A DNA stretch of 64,000 nt from CAVVYV01 sp963818205 (GTDB taxonomy: Bacteria > Actinomycetota > Thermoleophilia > Solirubrobacterales > 70-9): positions 62,001 to 126,000 of the forward strand of contig CAWFRG010000004.1 of NCBI GenBank assembly GCA_963818205.1. The letters run 5' to 3'. The translations under genes and the position numbers were made by a program. The notes under the pieces are model-generated. The model worked only from the letters and a program-made list of their open reading frames with translations. It was not told where the DNA came from and ran no database searches. Below, piece after piece: positions 51,420 through 60,143 of the stretch. Positions within the stretch are counted from its first letter, which is position 1; every line of letters starts with the position of its first letter.

Positions 51420-52525
51420 ATCAGGCCGAGATCCAGGCTCAGTGGCCCGGCCGCGTCCTCTCCGGCAGCGGGGGCGGCGCGCGCCGGGCCGCTGCTCTTC
51501 TCGTGCTCGTCTCGGACCAGCCCGGCCACCCCGACCCCGACCAGCCGCACCGGCGCTCCGGGGTCGAACCGCCGGAGGAGCTCCTGCGCGGTCGCCGCGA
51601 CGGTGTCGGGGTCGCGGGTCGGCGACTCGATCGTGCGCGAGCGGGTGTAAGTGCGGAACGGGCGCAGGCGAATCTTCAGGGTCACCGTCCTGCCCTGCCA
51701 GCCCTCCGAGGCGAGCCCTCTGCAGACCGAGCGGGCCAACTCGTCGACGGTCTCGAGGAGGACGGCGCGGTCGGTGACGTCGGCGGAGAAGGTGGTCTCC
51801 CGGCTCTCCGACTTCCGCTCGCGCTCGGTCTCGAGGCCGCGGTCGTCGATGCCGTTGGCGCGGTCGCGCAGCGCTGCCCCCAGCGAGGGTCCGAGCGCGG
51901 CGCGGAGAGTGCCGAGGTCGGCGGCGGCCAGCTCGGCGACCGTGCGCACGCCGATCCGATCCAGCCGCTCGGCGGTTTTCGGGCCCACCCCCGGAATCAG
52001 GGTCGCGGACCGCTCGCCCACACGCTCCAGCATCTGCTCGGCGCGCAGGGTACAGAGCCCGTCCGGCTTCTCCAGGTCGGAGGCGATCTTGGCGAGCAGC
52101 TTGTTCTCGGCCAGCCCCACCGAGCAGACCAGCTTCGTCCGCTCCCGGACCTCGGTTTTCAGCTCCCGGGCCCGCGCGGTGGGGACGATCGATCCGGAGA
52201 GGTCCAGGTACGCCTCGTCGACCCCGACGACCTCGACGGTCTCGCTGTAGCCGCGCAGGATCGACATCACCTCGCGCGACTTCTCCTTGTAGGCGTCCAT
52301 GTCGCGAGGGAGGAGAATCGCCTGGGGGCAGCGCCGGTGGGCGGTGGCCAGCGGCAGCGCCGAGTGGACGCCGAACTTGCGCGCCTCATAGGAGGCCGTC
52401 ATCACAACGCCCCGGGCGGTGGGATCGGTGCCCGTGGCGACGATCACCGGTTTGCCCCGGAGCTCGGGGCGGCGGAGCACTTCGACCGCCACGTAGAAGG
52501 CATCCATGTCGACATGGGCGATCAC
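51416..52525 (-). CDS. dinB: DNA polymerase IV (Y-family)
   Basis: Error-prone translesion polymerase. About 369 residues from GTG 52525. IAHVDMDAFYVAVE and VVGVDEAYLDLSG carry the metal-binding Asp and Glu residues; the thumb and little-finger domains follow. The C-terminal GPLSLDLGLI resembles a beta-clamp-binding motif (QLxLF-like, degenerate). I see no LexA box upstream. The stop overlaps the end of the convergent RlpA gene. Confidence 0.92.
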   Translation of the reverse strand: MIAHVDMDAFYVAVEVLRRPELRGKPVIVATGTDPTARGVVMTASYEARKFGVHSALPLATAHRRCPQAILLPRDMDAYKEKSREVMSILRGYSETVEVVGVDEAYLDLSGSIVPTARARELKTEVRERTKLVCSVGLAENKLLAKIASDLEKPDGLCTLRAEQMLERVGERSATLIPGVGPKTAERLDRIGVRTVAELAAADLGTLRAALGPSLGAALRDRANGIDDRGLETERERKSESRETTFSADVTDRAVLLETVDELARSVCRGLASEGWQGRTVTLKIRLRPFRTYTRSRTIESPTRDPDTVAATAQELLRRFDPGAPVRLVGVGVAGLVRDEHEKSSGPARAAPAAGEDAAGPLSLDLGLI

Positions 52526-52576
52526 CTGCAGCCATCGATCCTAAGGCCGGCGGCCGACGGCGTTGGCTAGCCTGAG

Positions 52577-52861
52577 GTGGCGGTGGCGAACGCTGAGGCG
52601 AAGAATCTCGAGACGATCGCGCGGGCGATCGACCAGCACAACTCGAACTGCCCGTTTCCAGCGGCCGAGGTTCGGATGAACCCCTTCGAGGTCGACCGGC
52701 TCGGCTGGGAGCACATTCGGGGCCTGCCGATCGTTCCCGATCCCGAGTTGGGAACCGGCCGCTTCCGGATCGTCTGCTCCCGAGACATCGAGGGCGAGGG
52801 GATCGAGGAGGCCGAGGCGCTGGGCATCCCGCTCGAGGTCGCCGTGCCCAGCGACCGGTAG
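52577..52861 (+). CDS. Small conserved-looking protein of unknown function
   Basis: 94 residues. NLETIARAIDQHNSNCPFPAAE and EVDRLGWEHIRGLPIVPDPELGTGRFRIVCS suggest a small alpha/beta protein, but I recognise no family. GC-rich third codon positions support coding. A -10 TAGCCT (52568-52573) lies close upstream, which would favour GTG 52583 as the leaderless start over GTG 52577. The downstream repeat begins 13 nt after the stop. Confidence 0.55.
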   Translation: MAVANAEAKNLETIARAIDQHNSNCPFPAAEVRMNPFEVDRLGWEHIRGLPIVPDPELGTGRFRIVCSRDIEGEGIEEAEALGIPLEVAVPSDR

Positions 52862-52873
52862 GCCGCTCCACTG

Positions 52874-52975
52874 ATCAAACGGGTTGCTCCTCGCCTTCGG
52901 CTACGGAGCGCCCTCGCGTCAAGGGCGAAGCCCGTAGCGACTTATGCGGGGCGGCCGCCGGTGGTCGCCCCTGAT
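52874..52975. repeat. Convergent-junction palindromic repeat, copy B (longest)
   Basis: A first hairpin pairs GCTCC with GGAGC, then GGGC-GAA-GCCC (52923-52932), then GGGGCG pairs with CGCCCC across a GC-rich loop. The first half matches copy A and the second half matches copy C. It contains the stop codon of the minus-strand hydrolase and encodes that protein's last residues. Confidence 0.65.
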
Positions 52976-53901
52976 GGCGAAGCCGTTCTCACCGTGCTCA
53001 AGTGGCGGCGGAGGAAGTGGAGCTGGTCGGCAATCGCCCGCTCGCGCCACTCGCCGAGGTAGATGTCGAAGTGCCTGCAGGGGTATTCGCGCACCTCGAC
53101 CCGCCCCTTGGCCCGCCAGGCGGCCGCGCGAGCGCCCGCGGGAGGGACGACCTGGTCTCGGTCGGCGATCTGGATAAGGATCGTGCTGCGGACCTCGTCC
53201 ATCTTCGTGATTGCCCGGTTGGTCCACTCGGCGAGAACGCAGCGGGCAATGATCTCGTTGCGCCAGCTCGGGCCGGCGATCGCCTCGGAGCCCGCCTCGG
53301 CGTCGTCGCTCGCCATCGCCGCTACCTCCCCCGGCTTCGCCGCGAGCGGCATCAACCTCGGCTCCTGCCGGCGGCCCATTCCGAGAACGTCTTTGAGCGC
53401 CTCCAGGTTGACCCGCAGCAGCTGGCCCCAGTCGGCGTATCGGCTGATCTCGCGCAGCGTCCGGAGACCATCGAGATCCGGGCTCTGGGCGATCACAGCC
53501 GCGATCCAGGGGTCGTCGGCGGCGACGTAGACGATGTGCCCGCCCGACCACGAGGTTCCCCAGAGAACGATCCGATCCGGATCGACGCCGTCGAGGCCGC
53601 GGGCGCAGGCGACCGCGGCGCGGTAATCGTCGCGGTGGCGGGGCGGCCAGGCGAGCTGGCGGGGCTCGCCTGTCGAGGCGCCGAAGTTCCGGTAGTCGAA
53701 GAGCAGCACGTCGAGGCCCGCCGCAGCGAAGGCCTCGGCAAAGGGCTCGAGGCCCGAGTCGCGGGTGCCGCCGATTCCGTGGGCCATGACCACACAGGGG
53801 CGCCCCCGCTCGGAGGCAAAGGCGTCGCCCTCTCCGGTGTAGTGCCAGGCGGCGCAGGTCTCGCCGCTGCTTTCGAAGCTGACGTCGCCGCGCTCAGGCA
53901 G
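52942..53901 (-). CDS. Alpha/beta hydrolase (start unresolved)
   Basis: About 318 residues are homologous: VVMAHGIGGTRDSGLEPFAEAFAAAGLDVLLFDYRNFG has the HG loop, WGTSWSGGH the nucleophile Ser, IADRDQVVPP the acid and CRHFDIYLGEW the His. It resembles acetyl-xylan-esterase/X-Pro-peptidase-like hydrolases. No ATG, GTG or TTG lies close to the real beginning; the frame overlaps the 3' end of the monooxygenase gene. A CTG at 53901, or an indel hiding the true start, are possible. The last 12 or so residues come from the repeat. Confidence 0.68.
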   Translation of the reverse strand: MPERGDVSFESSGETCAAWHYTGEGDAFASERGRPCVVMAHGIGGTRDSGLEPFAEAFAAAGLDVLLFDYRNFGASTGEPRQLAWPPRHRDDYRAAVACARGLDGVDPDRIVLWGTSWSGGHIVYVAADDPWIAAVIAQSPDLDGLRTLREISRYADWGQLLRVNLEALKDVLGMGRRQEPRLMPLAAKPGEVAAMASDDAEAGSEAIAGPSWRNEIIARCVLAEWTNRAITKMDEVRSTILIQIADRDQVVPPAGARAAAWRAKGRVEVREYPCRHFDIYLGEWRERAIADQLHFLRRHLSTVRTASPSGATTGGRPA

Positions 53902-55264
53902 GGGCGGGCTCCATCCGCTCGGCCCGCCCAGCGAGCTTCGCCGCCATGCCCCGCTGGGCGCGCTCACGGCCGGCGGGAAGCTCGCGCTGCCAGATGTCGT
54001 GCTCGTAGACGTACCAGTCGATCTGCATCGTGTGGCGCGGGCGCTCGGCGAACTGGCCGTGCTTGACCACGTCCTCGTCGATCGTCCGCTCCATCTCCGC
54101 GATCGGAGGCAGGGCGTAGTCACCGCCCGCGTATCGGGCGACGAGCTTGCTCTGCAGCTCGACGAACGGAAAGAGCGTCGGGATCGCCTGCGCAAACCCG
54201 ACCAGTGCAAGGTCGTCTATTCCCGGCACGAAGATTCGCTTGTAGAGCGGCAGACGATTCTCGGGCGCGGAGAGGAACTCCGGGTCGAAGAAGGGGAAGG
54301 TGATCCTGTAGCCCGTCGCGTAGACGATCGCATCGATCTCCTCGACGCTGCCATCCTCGAAGCCGACCCGGTCGCCATCGAGCTCGACGACGTTCGGCTT
54401 CGCCACCGCGTCGCCCGATCCCAACCTGAGCAGGAGCTCGCTGGAGACGGTGGGGTGTGCCTCGAGGAACTCGTGGTTGGGGTGGGGGAGGCCGAAGTCC
54501 TCCATCCGACCGGAGGCGATGAAGGGGAGCGGCCGCGCGAGCCAGCGCTGCAGCTTCACCGGCAGGTGTGGGTTGGTCTTGGCCAGCTTCCCGATCGGCT
54601 GGCCGAACAGGTACTTCGGCATCACCCAGGCGCCGCTGCGGGTCGAGATGAAGACCTTCTCGGCGACTCCTTTGCGGGAGAGCTCCGAGGTTATGTCAAC
54701 CGCGCTGTTGCCAATCCCGCAGACGAGGATCCGCTTATCCCTCAGGTCCAGGGGCGTCTCCGGATCGATGTAGTGGTGGGAGTGGATCGTCTCGCCGTCG
54801 AAGGTTCCGGGGAAGTCGGGGAAGCGCGGATCCCAGTGGTGCCCGTTACCGACGACCAGGAAGTCGAACTCCTCGGTTGAGCCGTCATCGAGGCTGATCC
54901 GCCAGCCGCCGCCCTGCTTGCGCTCCGCGTGCTCGACACGGGTTTCGAACCGGATGCGATCCCGAAGCGAGAAGGCCTCCGCATAGCGGTTCAGGTAGGC
55001 CCGAATCTGGGCGTGATGCGCGTAATCCGGGTAGTCCTCGCCCATCGGCATGTCGCGGAAAGAGACGCTGTCGCGATAGGTGTCGATGTGAAGCGACTGA
55101 TAGGCCGAGGAGCGCCCATTGGGGTTGCCGAAGTACCAGTTGCCCCCGATGTCATCGCTGGCCTCGAAGCACGTATAGGGGAGACCCCAGTCGGTGAGCG
55201 CCTTGCCGGCCGTCAGCCCGCTGATTCCGGCACCGATGATCGCTGTCCTGGGCTTGGGAGACAT
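53894..55264 (-). CDS. Flavin-containing monooxygenase
   Basis: FAD- and NADPH-dependent oxygenase of the FMO/Baeyer-Villiger group. 456 residues. FAD loop AIIGAGISGLTAGKAL at the start, an FMO-type FDGETIHSHHY motif near residue 160, the second Rossmann loop VCGIGNSAVDI, and YATGYRITFPFF near residue 315. Substrate unknown. Followed closely by an alpha/beta hydrolase, a pairing common in ketone or ester degradation (inference). Confidence 0.86.
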   Translation of the reverse strand: MSPKPRTAIIGAGISGLTAGKALTDWGLPYTCFEASDDIGGNWYFGNPNGRSSAYQSLHIDTYRDSVSFRDMPMGEDYPDYAHHAQIRAYLNRYAEAFSLRDRIRFETRVEHAERKQGGGWRISLDDGSTEEFDFLVVGNGHHWDPRFPDFPGTFDGETIHSHHYIDPETPLDLRDKRILVCGIGNSAVDITSELSRKGVAEKVFISTRSGAWVMPKYLFGQPIGKLAKTNPHLPVKLQRWLARPLPFIASGRMEDFGLPHPNHEFLEAHPTVSSELLLRLGSGDAVAKPNVVELDGDRVGFEDGSVEEIDAIVYATGYRITFPFFDPEFLSAPENRLPLYKRIFVPGIDDLALVGFAQAIPTLFPFVELQSKLVARYAGGDYALPPIAEMERTIDEDVVKHGQFAERPRHTMQIDWYVYEHDIWQRELPAGRERAQRGMAAKLAGRAERMEPAPA

Positions 55265-55318
55265 GGCGCGAGGTCAGTCTAGTGGCGACTGGCCGGCTGG
55301 CCAGGGGTCCCGGTGGAC

Positions 55319-56062
55319 CTAGATATTGAAGAAGTTCAGGTCGTGGTCGTCGAGGAAGCGCTGGACGTCGCCGTTGATCGGCCCGAGGCTGTCGGTCCAG
55401 ATCAGCACCCCCATCGCGATCAGGATCGCGCCGCCGATCGCCATGATCACCGGGTAGTTCCGCTTGACCACGGCGAAGGCGGTGGTCATCCGGGTGAAGG
55501 CGATCGCCGTGAGCAGGAAGGGGATCGCGAGTCCCGCCGAATAGACGGCGAGGAGGAAGGCGCCGTGGGCTGCCGAGTCCGAGAGCGCTGCCGCTCCGAG
55601 GATCGCGGCGAGCGTCGGCCCGATGCACGGGGTCCAGGCGATCGCAAAGGCCGCGCCGGCGACCAGCGGGCCTCCCTTGCCGGCCCGCGCGAGGAGCGCG
55701 TCGACATGCCACTCCCGGTTCAGGCGGGTGACGAAGAGGGCGGCGATGAAGAACACCCCCATCGCGATGATCAGGCCGGCGGCGATCTTCTCCAGCAGCA
55801 GCTGGTGGTCCTGGAGGGCGCTGCCGATCCCGGTCGCGGTCAGCCCGAGGAGGATGAAGATCGTCGAGAAGCTGGCGACGAAGAGCAGGCTGGGGGCGAG
55901 CACCCGGCGCCACCCGGCCCGCTCGAGGTCGGGGGCGGCAACCCCGGTGACCGCGGAGAGATACCCCGGCACCAGCGGCAGCACGCAAGGGGAGAGGAAG
56001 GAGACGAGGCCCGCCGCGAGCGCCGCGAAGACCCCGACTCCTGCCGCTGGATCGCTTTCCAT
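55319..56062 (-). CDS. ccdA: CcdA-type cytochrome c biogenesis/thiol transfer membrane protein
   Basis: Carries reducing equivalents across the membrane to extracytoplasmic thioredoxin-like proteins. About 247 residues, six membrane helices. The two redox cysteines are in LSPCVLPLVPGYLS and AWTPCIGPTLAAILG. ATG 56062 is chosen because the family motif begins about 25 residues later; the longer reading to 56179 has a Pro/Arg-rich, unlikely start. No cytochrome c maturation genes are adjacent. Confidence 0.87.
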   Translation of the reverse strand: MESDPAAGVGVFAALAAGLVSFLSPCVLPLVPGYLSAVTGVAAPDLERAGWRRVLAPSLLFVASFSTIFILLGLTATGIGSALQDHQLLLEKIAAGLIIAMGVFFIAALFVTRLNREWHVDALLARAGKGGPLVAGAAFAIAWTPCIGPTLAAILGAAALSDSAAHGAFLLAVYSAGLAIPFLLTAIAFTRMTTAFAVVKRNYPVIMAIGGAILIAMGVLIWTDSLGPINGDVQRFLDDHDLNFFNI

Positions 56063-56332
56063 GAAGCGGATTCTGGCGCACCCGATGAGCGTCTGAGCGG
56101 GCTCCACTGCACCCAAAACCGCTGATGGTGGTTTACACGGATCGGGATTGCGGCGCCCTCCGGATGGCACTTCGCCCACCCGCGCCTAGGCTGATCAAGC
56201 CTCGATTCACGGCCAGCGGCGACCTAATCTCAGTCTTGTTCAGGGGTACGTCAGCCGTTGGGCAACCCGGCGCGGCGGCCTTCATCCCCCTGGGGTTGCC
56301 GCGCCGGGCCCGCGTGCGGATAGCTTTCCCGC

Positions 56333-56740
56333 GTGAGTCCGTGTCCCCGCATCGCCGCGGCGCTCCTGGTGCTCACCCTTGGCGCCTCCGGCTGCGGGGG
56401 AGACGATGAGCAGGAAGCGATCGGGGAGGACTCGCTGCGCAACTGCCTCGCGGATGCCGGCCTCAAGCAGCAGGCCGAGGGCGCCACTCCGAACGCACCG
56501 CTGTTCAACCTGCCCACCGACTTTCGGCTGCGGGTGCCGGATGGCGGCAGGGCCGGCTTCGTCGTCGAGGGAAGCGAGGAGAAGGTCCAGCGCCGGGCTG
56601 CCGACATTCGCGCCGCCCTGCGGACCTTCGGTGTCGCCGACCCCGATCAGCGGCTGGTCGTGAGGCGAAACGTGATCGCCGTCTTCGACCGCGTCCCCTC
56701 GGCCGAGACCCGCCGGTCGGTCGAATCGTGCATCCGGTGA
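56333..56740 (+). CDS. Small predicted lipoprotein, unknown function
   Basis: 135 residues. A short signal peptide ends in the lipobox LGASGC, so the protein should be lipidated and outside the membrane. An acidic stretch follows, then a compact domain with NCLADAGL at its start and a Cys near the end (ESCIR), which may form a disulfide. A -10 TAGCTT (56321-56326) ends 6 nt before GTG 56333. I recognise no named family. Confidence 0.7.
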   Translation: MSPCPRIAAALLVLTLGASGCGGDDEQEAIGEDSLRNCLADAGLKQQAEGATPNAPLFNLPTDFRLRVPDGGRAGFVVEGSEEKVQRRAADIRAALRTFGVADPDQRLVVRRNVIAVFDRVPSAETRRSVESCIR

Positions 56741-56743
56741 AGG

Positions 56744-57634
56744 CTAGGGTTCCGGTCCGGGATCCTGGCCCAGCTGTACGCGGAGTCCGCGGGCGGCCTT
56801 CGGTGCCAACTCGCGGGCGTTGTTGTTGAACATCACGTGGACGTTCTCCGCCTCCTCGGCGAGCGTCTTCGCCCGGTCGGCGATCTCCGCCAGCTCGTCG
56901 GCGGAGTAGTCGTAGTCGAAGCGCTCCGCGACGCTGCGGCCCTTCACATAGCCCTCGGTGTTGCGCCCGTGGCAGCGGAGGTAAGCGAGCGACTCGTTGG
57001 TGACGGCGTCGATCGAGGGGAAGATCGGGACGTGCTCGCCGGGCGGTGAGTCAACGCTGACGAAGACCGCGCCGTGCTCGGTGAGCCAGTCGAGGACGTC
57101 CTCGAACCGCTTCGCGGAGGCCCAGCTCCGGCGACGGAACTCGATCGCGACAGGGTGGGGCGCCAGCCCCTCGATCACCGGGCCCAGCTCCTCGAGTTCG
57201 TTCTTCCTCGGATCGAAGCCGGGGGTGAGCTGGAGCAGGTACGAGGAGAGCTTGCCTGCCTTGGCGAGTGGCTCGAACGCCTCGGCGCTGCGGCCCACCA
57301 TCTCGTCAACCAGGGGGGGATCGAGGATCACCCGCCCGCGGTCGGTGGTCTCGACGTAGTCGCGCAGCTCCACCGGCAGGTCCTTGAGCTTGGCGGCGTG
57401 GTGGGAGAGAAGCCGGTGGAGCTTGACGTCGAACAGAAAGCCCGCGGGCGTCTCCCCGGCCCAACGCTCCACGGTCGCCGGATCAGGGATCGCATAGAAG
57501 CTCGAGTTGAGCTCGACTGCGTCAAAGCGCTTGGCGTAGAAGGGGAGCCGCTCCCGCGCCGCCAGTCCGGGCGGATACCAGTGCTTGACGAAGCCGGGAT
57601 CCGACCAGCTCGAGGTGCCGACGACGATCGCCAC
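56744..57634 (-). CDS. DUF72 (YecE-like) protein, first paralogue
   Basis: About 296 residues with a TIM-barrel-like pattern. VVGTSSWSDPGFVKHWYP at the start, FDAVELNSSFYAIP, and VHVMFNNNARE near the end are DUF72 hallmarks. Function unknown. A second DUF72 gene lies at 60144 on the other strand. The two share motifs but not close identity, so they are not a recent duplication. GTG 57634 is the start. Confidence 0.85.
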   Translation of the reverse strand: MAIVVGTSSWSDPGFVKHWYPPGLAARERLPFYAKRFDAVELNSSFYAIPDPATVERWAGETPAGFLFDVKLHRLLSHHAAKLKDLPVELRDYVETTDRGRVILDPPLVDEMVGRSAEAFEPLAKAGKLSSYLLQLTPGFDPRKNELEELGPVIEGLAPHPVAIEFRRRSWASAKRFEDVLDWLTEHGAVFVSVDSPPGEHVPIFPSIDAVTNESLAYLRCHGRNTEGYVKGRSVAERFDYDYSADELAEIADRAKTLAEEAENVHVMFNNNARELAPKAARGLRVQLGQDPGPEP

Positions 57635-57666
57635 ACCCGAACTATCGCGCCAGAGGTGGCGCTGGG

Positions 57667-58080
57667 CTAGCGGGACCGGTCCCTGATCTCGAACCAGACG
57701 CGGGCGGTGCCCGCTTCGATGCCACAGCTGTCGCTGAGCATCTCGACCAGGCGCAGGCCCAAGCCGCCGATTGACTGGGGACGCAACCTCCGCCGAAGGG
57801 CGAAGGGGCTCGTGCCCTCGTCCTCGACCTCACCCCGGACCGTGTTGCCGTCTCGTCTCAGGCGGACCTTGACCCGCCCTTCGGGCCCGTGCTTTACCGC
57901 GTTGGTGACCAGCTCGGAGACGATCAACCTGAGGTCCTCGAGGGCCCGCTCACTGAGGCCGTCAATCACCTGCGTGGTCACCTGGCGAGCCTGTGCGACC
58001 GACGCGGGCTGCGAATCGAGGGTGATCTCGAGCTCCTGGGCCATCGAGCGGATGCTCTCGGGCCTGGGAGGAGCTTCCAT
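57667..58080 (-). CDS. Anti-sigma-factor-type serine kinase (RsbW-like HATPase)
   Basis: 137 residues. The GHKL ATPase fold is shown by IVSELVTNAVKHGP (N-box) and VEDEGTSPF, then SIGGLGLRLVEMLSD (G-box). Such proteins phosphorylate anti-anti-sigma factors and hold alternative sigma factors. No sigma or STAS gene is adjacent. The truncated PP2C phosphatase gene at 59531 would be the usual opposing enzyme. Confidence 0.82.
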   Translation of the reverse strand: MEAPPRPESIRSMAQELEITLDSQPASVAQARQVTTQVIDGLSERALEDLRLIVSELVTNAVKHGPEGRVKVRLRRDGNTVRGEVEDEGTSPFALRRRLRPQSIGGLGLRLVEMLSDSCGIEAGTARVWFEIRDRSR

Positions 58081-58164
58081 CCGTAAAGTCACGCGGACTT
58101 GGCTGCGGTTTACCCGCAGGTCTACCTGGTTTGCAGCACTCAGCGCCGGGGCAGTACTCCGCCG

Positions 58165-58290
58165 ATGGCCGACGAGGGCAGTGTCTTCACGGAAGCCGAG
58201 CTCGAATACCTGCACGGCGAGCGGCGACTGGCCCGGATCGCGACGGTGGGGAAGGCTGAGGGTGGACGCCGCAGTAGAACCGTGGCTTAG
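58165..58290 (+). pseudogene. N-terminal fragment of a PPOX-type (F420/FMN) oxidoreductase
   Basis: From ATG 58165 the first 33 residues (FTEAELEYLHGERRLARIATVG) match the start of PPOX-class F420-dependent enzymes. The sequence then leaves the family after VGKAEG and stops. No later part of such a gene is found up to the LAGLIDADG gene. It is probably a truncated remnant. The 146 nt from 58291 to 58436 holds no gene I can support. Confidence 0.5.
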
Positions 58291-58436
58291 CGGTCGAAGC
58301 TTGGCTCGCGGGGGCCCAGGCGCTCTACGTGCCCGATCCGGGCATGCCCGAGGCGAATGCACGAGAAGATCGGGTATGTAAACCTGAGCCGTGGGCGAAC
58401 ATACGTTCCGTCCGCTGACGCGGTCAGTATCTGCGC

Positions 58437-59388
58437 ATGGGTCGCCCCACTGGCAGCACGACCGGACGCATTCCCCATGGTGGCTATCCGCGTGTCGGCA
58501 GCGCTGTAGGAGGCTTTCTCGCCGGCTTCCTCGAGGGTGAGAGCCTCTTTCAACATCTCAAAGCAGCCACGGGGAACGAACCACCGCTGCACGATGACGC
58601 TCTGCGTTCGCGACGACGATCGCGCCCTCGTTGCGAACCTGGCAAAAGCCACACGGACCGGTTCGGTGACCTTCCAGGCGGCACATGCGACCTCCAAGCC
58701 ACAGGTCATATGGCAGGTATGCGCCAAATCGGACTGCGCCCGTCTGATCGAAATTCTCGACACCTATCCGCTACGCGGTCGCAAGTCCTATGACTACGCG
58801 ATCTGGCGGGCAGCAGTCCGTTTCTGGGTCGGCGATGACCCCACGCGGTACGAGAAGAATCGTGACTGGGAGCCGATGCGCTACCTCAAGCTCCAGCTCT
58901 CGGCGGCACGCCGATTCGATCCCACACGTGGTCCGTACGAAATCCGGGAACAGCATCCACCGGCAAAATCCGACTGGAATGCGTACATCGCAGGCCTAAT
59001 CACCGCGGACGGATCCCTGACACTCGTTCGCAACGGTCGCGGGTATGTGCCCGTAGTTCACATAACACTGCGCGCCGACGACCGGACGCTTCTGGAAACG
59101 ATCTGTCGACGCGTGCGCGCCGGGACTATCTACGATCAGAACCTCAGGCGAGGATCCCCCACCGCCTCCTGGATGGTCCGAGACGGCTCTGGTCTCCTAA
59201 GGATCACGAAAATGCTCGACACCCAGCGGCCTCGCGGACGCAAGCAAGCCGAATACGCGATCTGGCGGCGAGCAGTACGCGCATATGCCTCTGGGCTGCC
59301 GCGGACGGAGGTGCGCGGCCGCCTTGGGGCGTTTCGACGCGAACTAGCTGAAGTCCGTCTTTACAAGCCAGCAACCGCTCGCCGCTAG
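58437..59388 (+). CDS. LAGLIDADG homing-endonuclease-like protein (one frameshift)
   Basis: Two LAGLIDADG domains: FLAGFLEGE near residue 30 and YIAGLITADGSLTL near residue 185. Each is followed by a domain ending in a LRGRK or PRGRK and AIWRRAV motif (DTYPLRGRKS, DTQRPRGRKQ), typical of the LAGLIDADG_1-type fold. An extra A near 58544 breaks the frame; removal joins the parts into about 316 residues. It is free-standing, not inside an intein or intron that I can see. The codon third positions are less GC-rich than in neighbours, a sign of transfer. ATG 58437 is the likely start. Confidence 0.7.
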
Positions 59389-59530
59389 CCGCGTAGCTCC
59401 TCCAGCGCTTCTCCACCTCCATCGGTGGTTGGGGTCCAGGCCACGTCGGCGATCGTTGCGAATCCGCAGCAAACGGACGTTTCGTGCCTGGGCGGCACAC
59501 CCGAGGCCACCGCGCGCCTAGGATTAGGTA

Positions 59531-60136
59531 GTGGCGGGTCAACCTGAACTGGTGAGGCCGCCCGCGACGCTGGCCGGCCTCCAGCAGCTTTCGGCAGCCG
59601 CCCTGACGGCGCTGGCGCGACACTCGATCCGCGCCGCCTCCTCACCCGAGACGGCGCCGAGCGACGTCCTGCGCGCCCTCCACGAATCGATCACCGGCGA
59701 GCGCACCGACCTTCGATTCTGCACCGCGGCCCTCGCCCGCATCGAAGCCCCACAGAATGGTCGGGGTTTCGCTCGACTGACGATCGCCCTCGGCGGCCAC
59801 CCCCCACCCCTCGCGCTGAGGAAGAGTGGCCGCGTCGAGCAGCTTGGGGAACCGGGCACCCTGCTCGGCGCCCTCCCTACCCCCAGCCTCGCCGACGTGG
59901 ACGCGCGTCTCGATATCGGCGATTCGCTCGTCCTCTACACGGATGGCATGCTCGACCGCGGCGATCGCACCGCCGAGGACGATCCGGGCTGGCTCTCCAG
60001 GCAGCTCGAGCGAGTCGCCGGTGGCAGCGCCGACGAGGTCGCCTCGAAGCTGGCCGAGGCGGCGGTCAAGCGGAACGGCGGCGAGCCTCGGGACGACATC
60101 GCGATCCTGGTCCTGCGCCGGCGCGGCGCCGACTAG
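59531..60136 (+). CDS. SpoIIE/PP2C-type phosphatase lacking its N-terminal metal-binding part
   Basis: 201 residues. The sequence begins inside the usual domain: AAALTALARHSIRAA matches the region after the DVSGKG motif. ALGGHPPPL, GDSLVLYTDGMLD and DDIAILVLR follow as in the family. The GGD-F-Y-D segment with the first Asp ligands is absent, both here and in the sequence upstream. The protein may be inactive or the gene a decayed remnant. A -10 TAGGAT (59519-59524) ends 6 nt before GTG 59531, so it may still be expressed. Confidence 0.7.
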   Translation: MAGQPELVRPPATLAGLQQLSAAALTALARHSIRAASSPETAPSDVLRALHESITGERTDLRFCTAALARIEAPQNGRGFARLTIALGGHPPPLALRKSGRVEQLGEPGTLLGALPTPSLADVDARLDIGDSLVLYTDGMLDRGDRTAEDDPGWLSRQLERVAGGSADEVASKLAEAAVKRNGGEPRDDIAILVLRRRGAD

Positions 60137-60143
60137 CGCCAGG

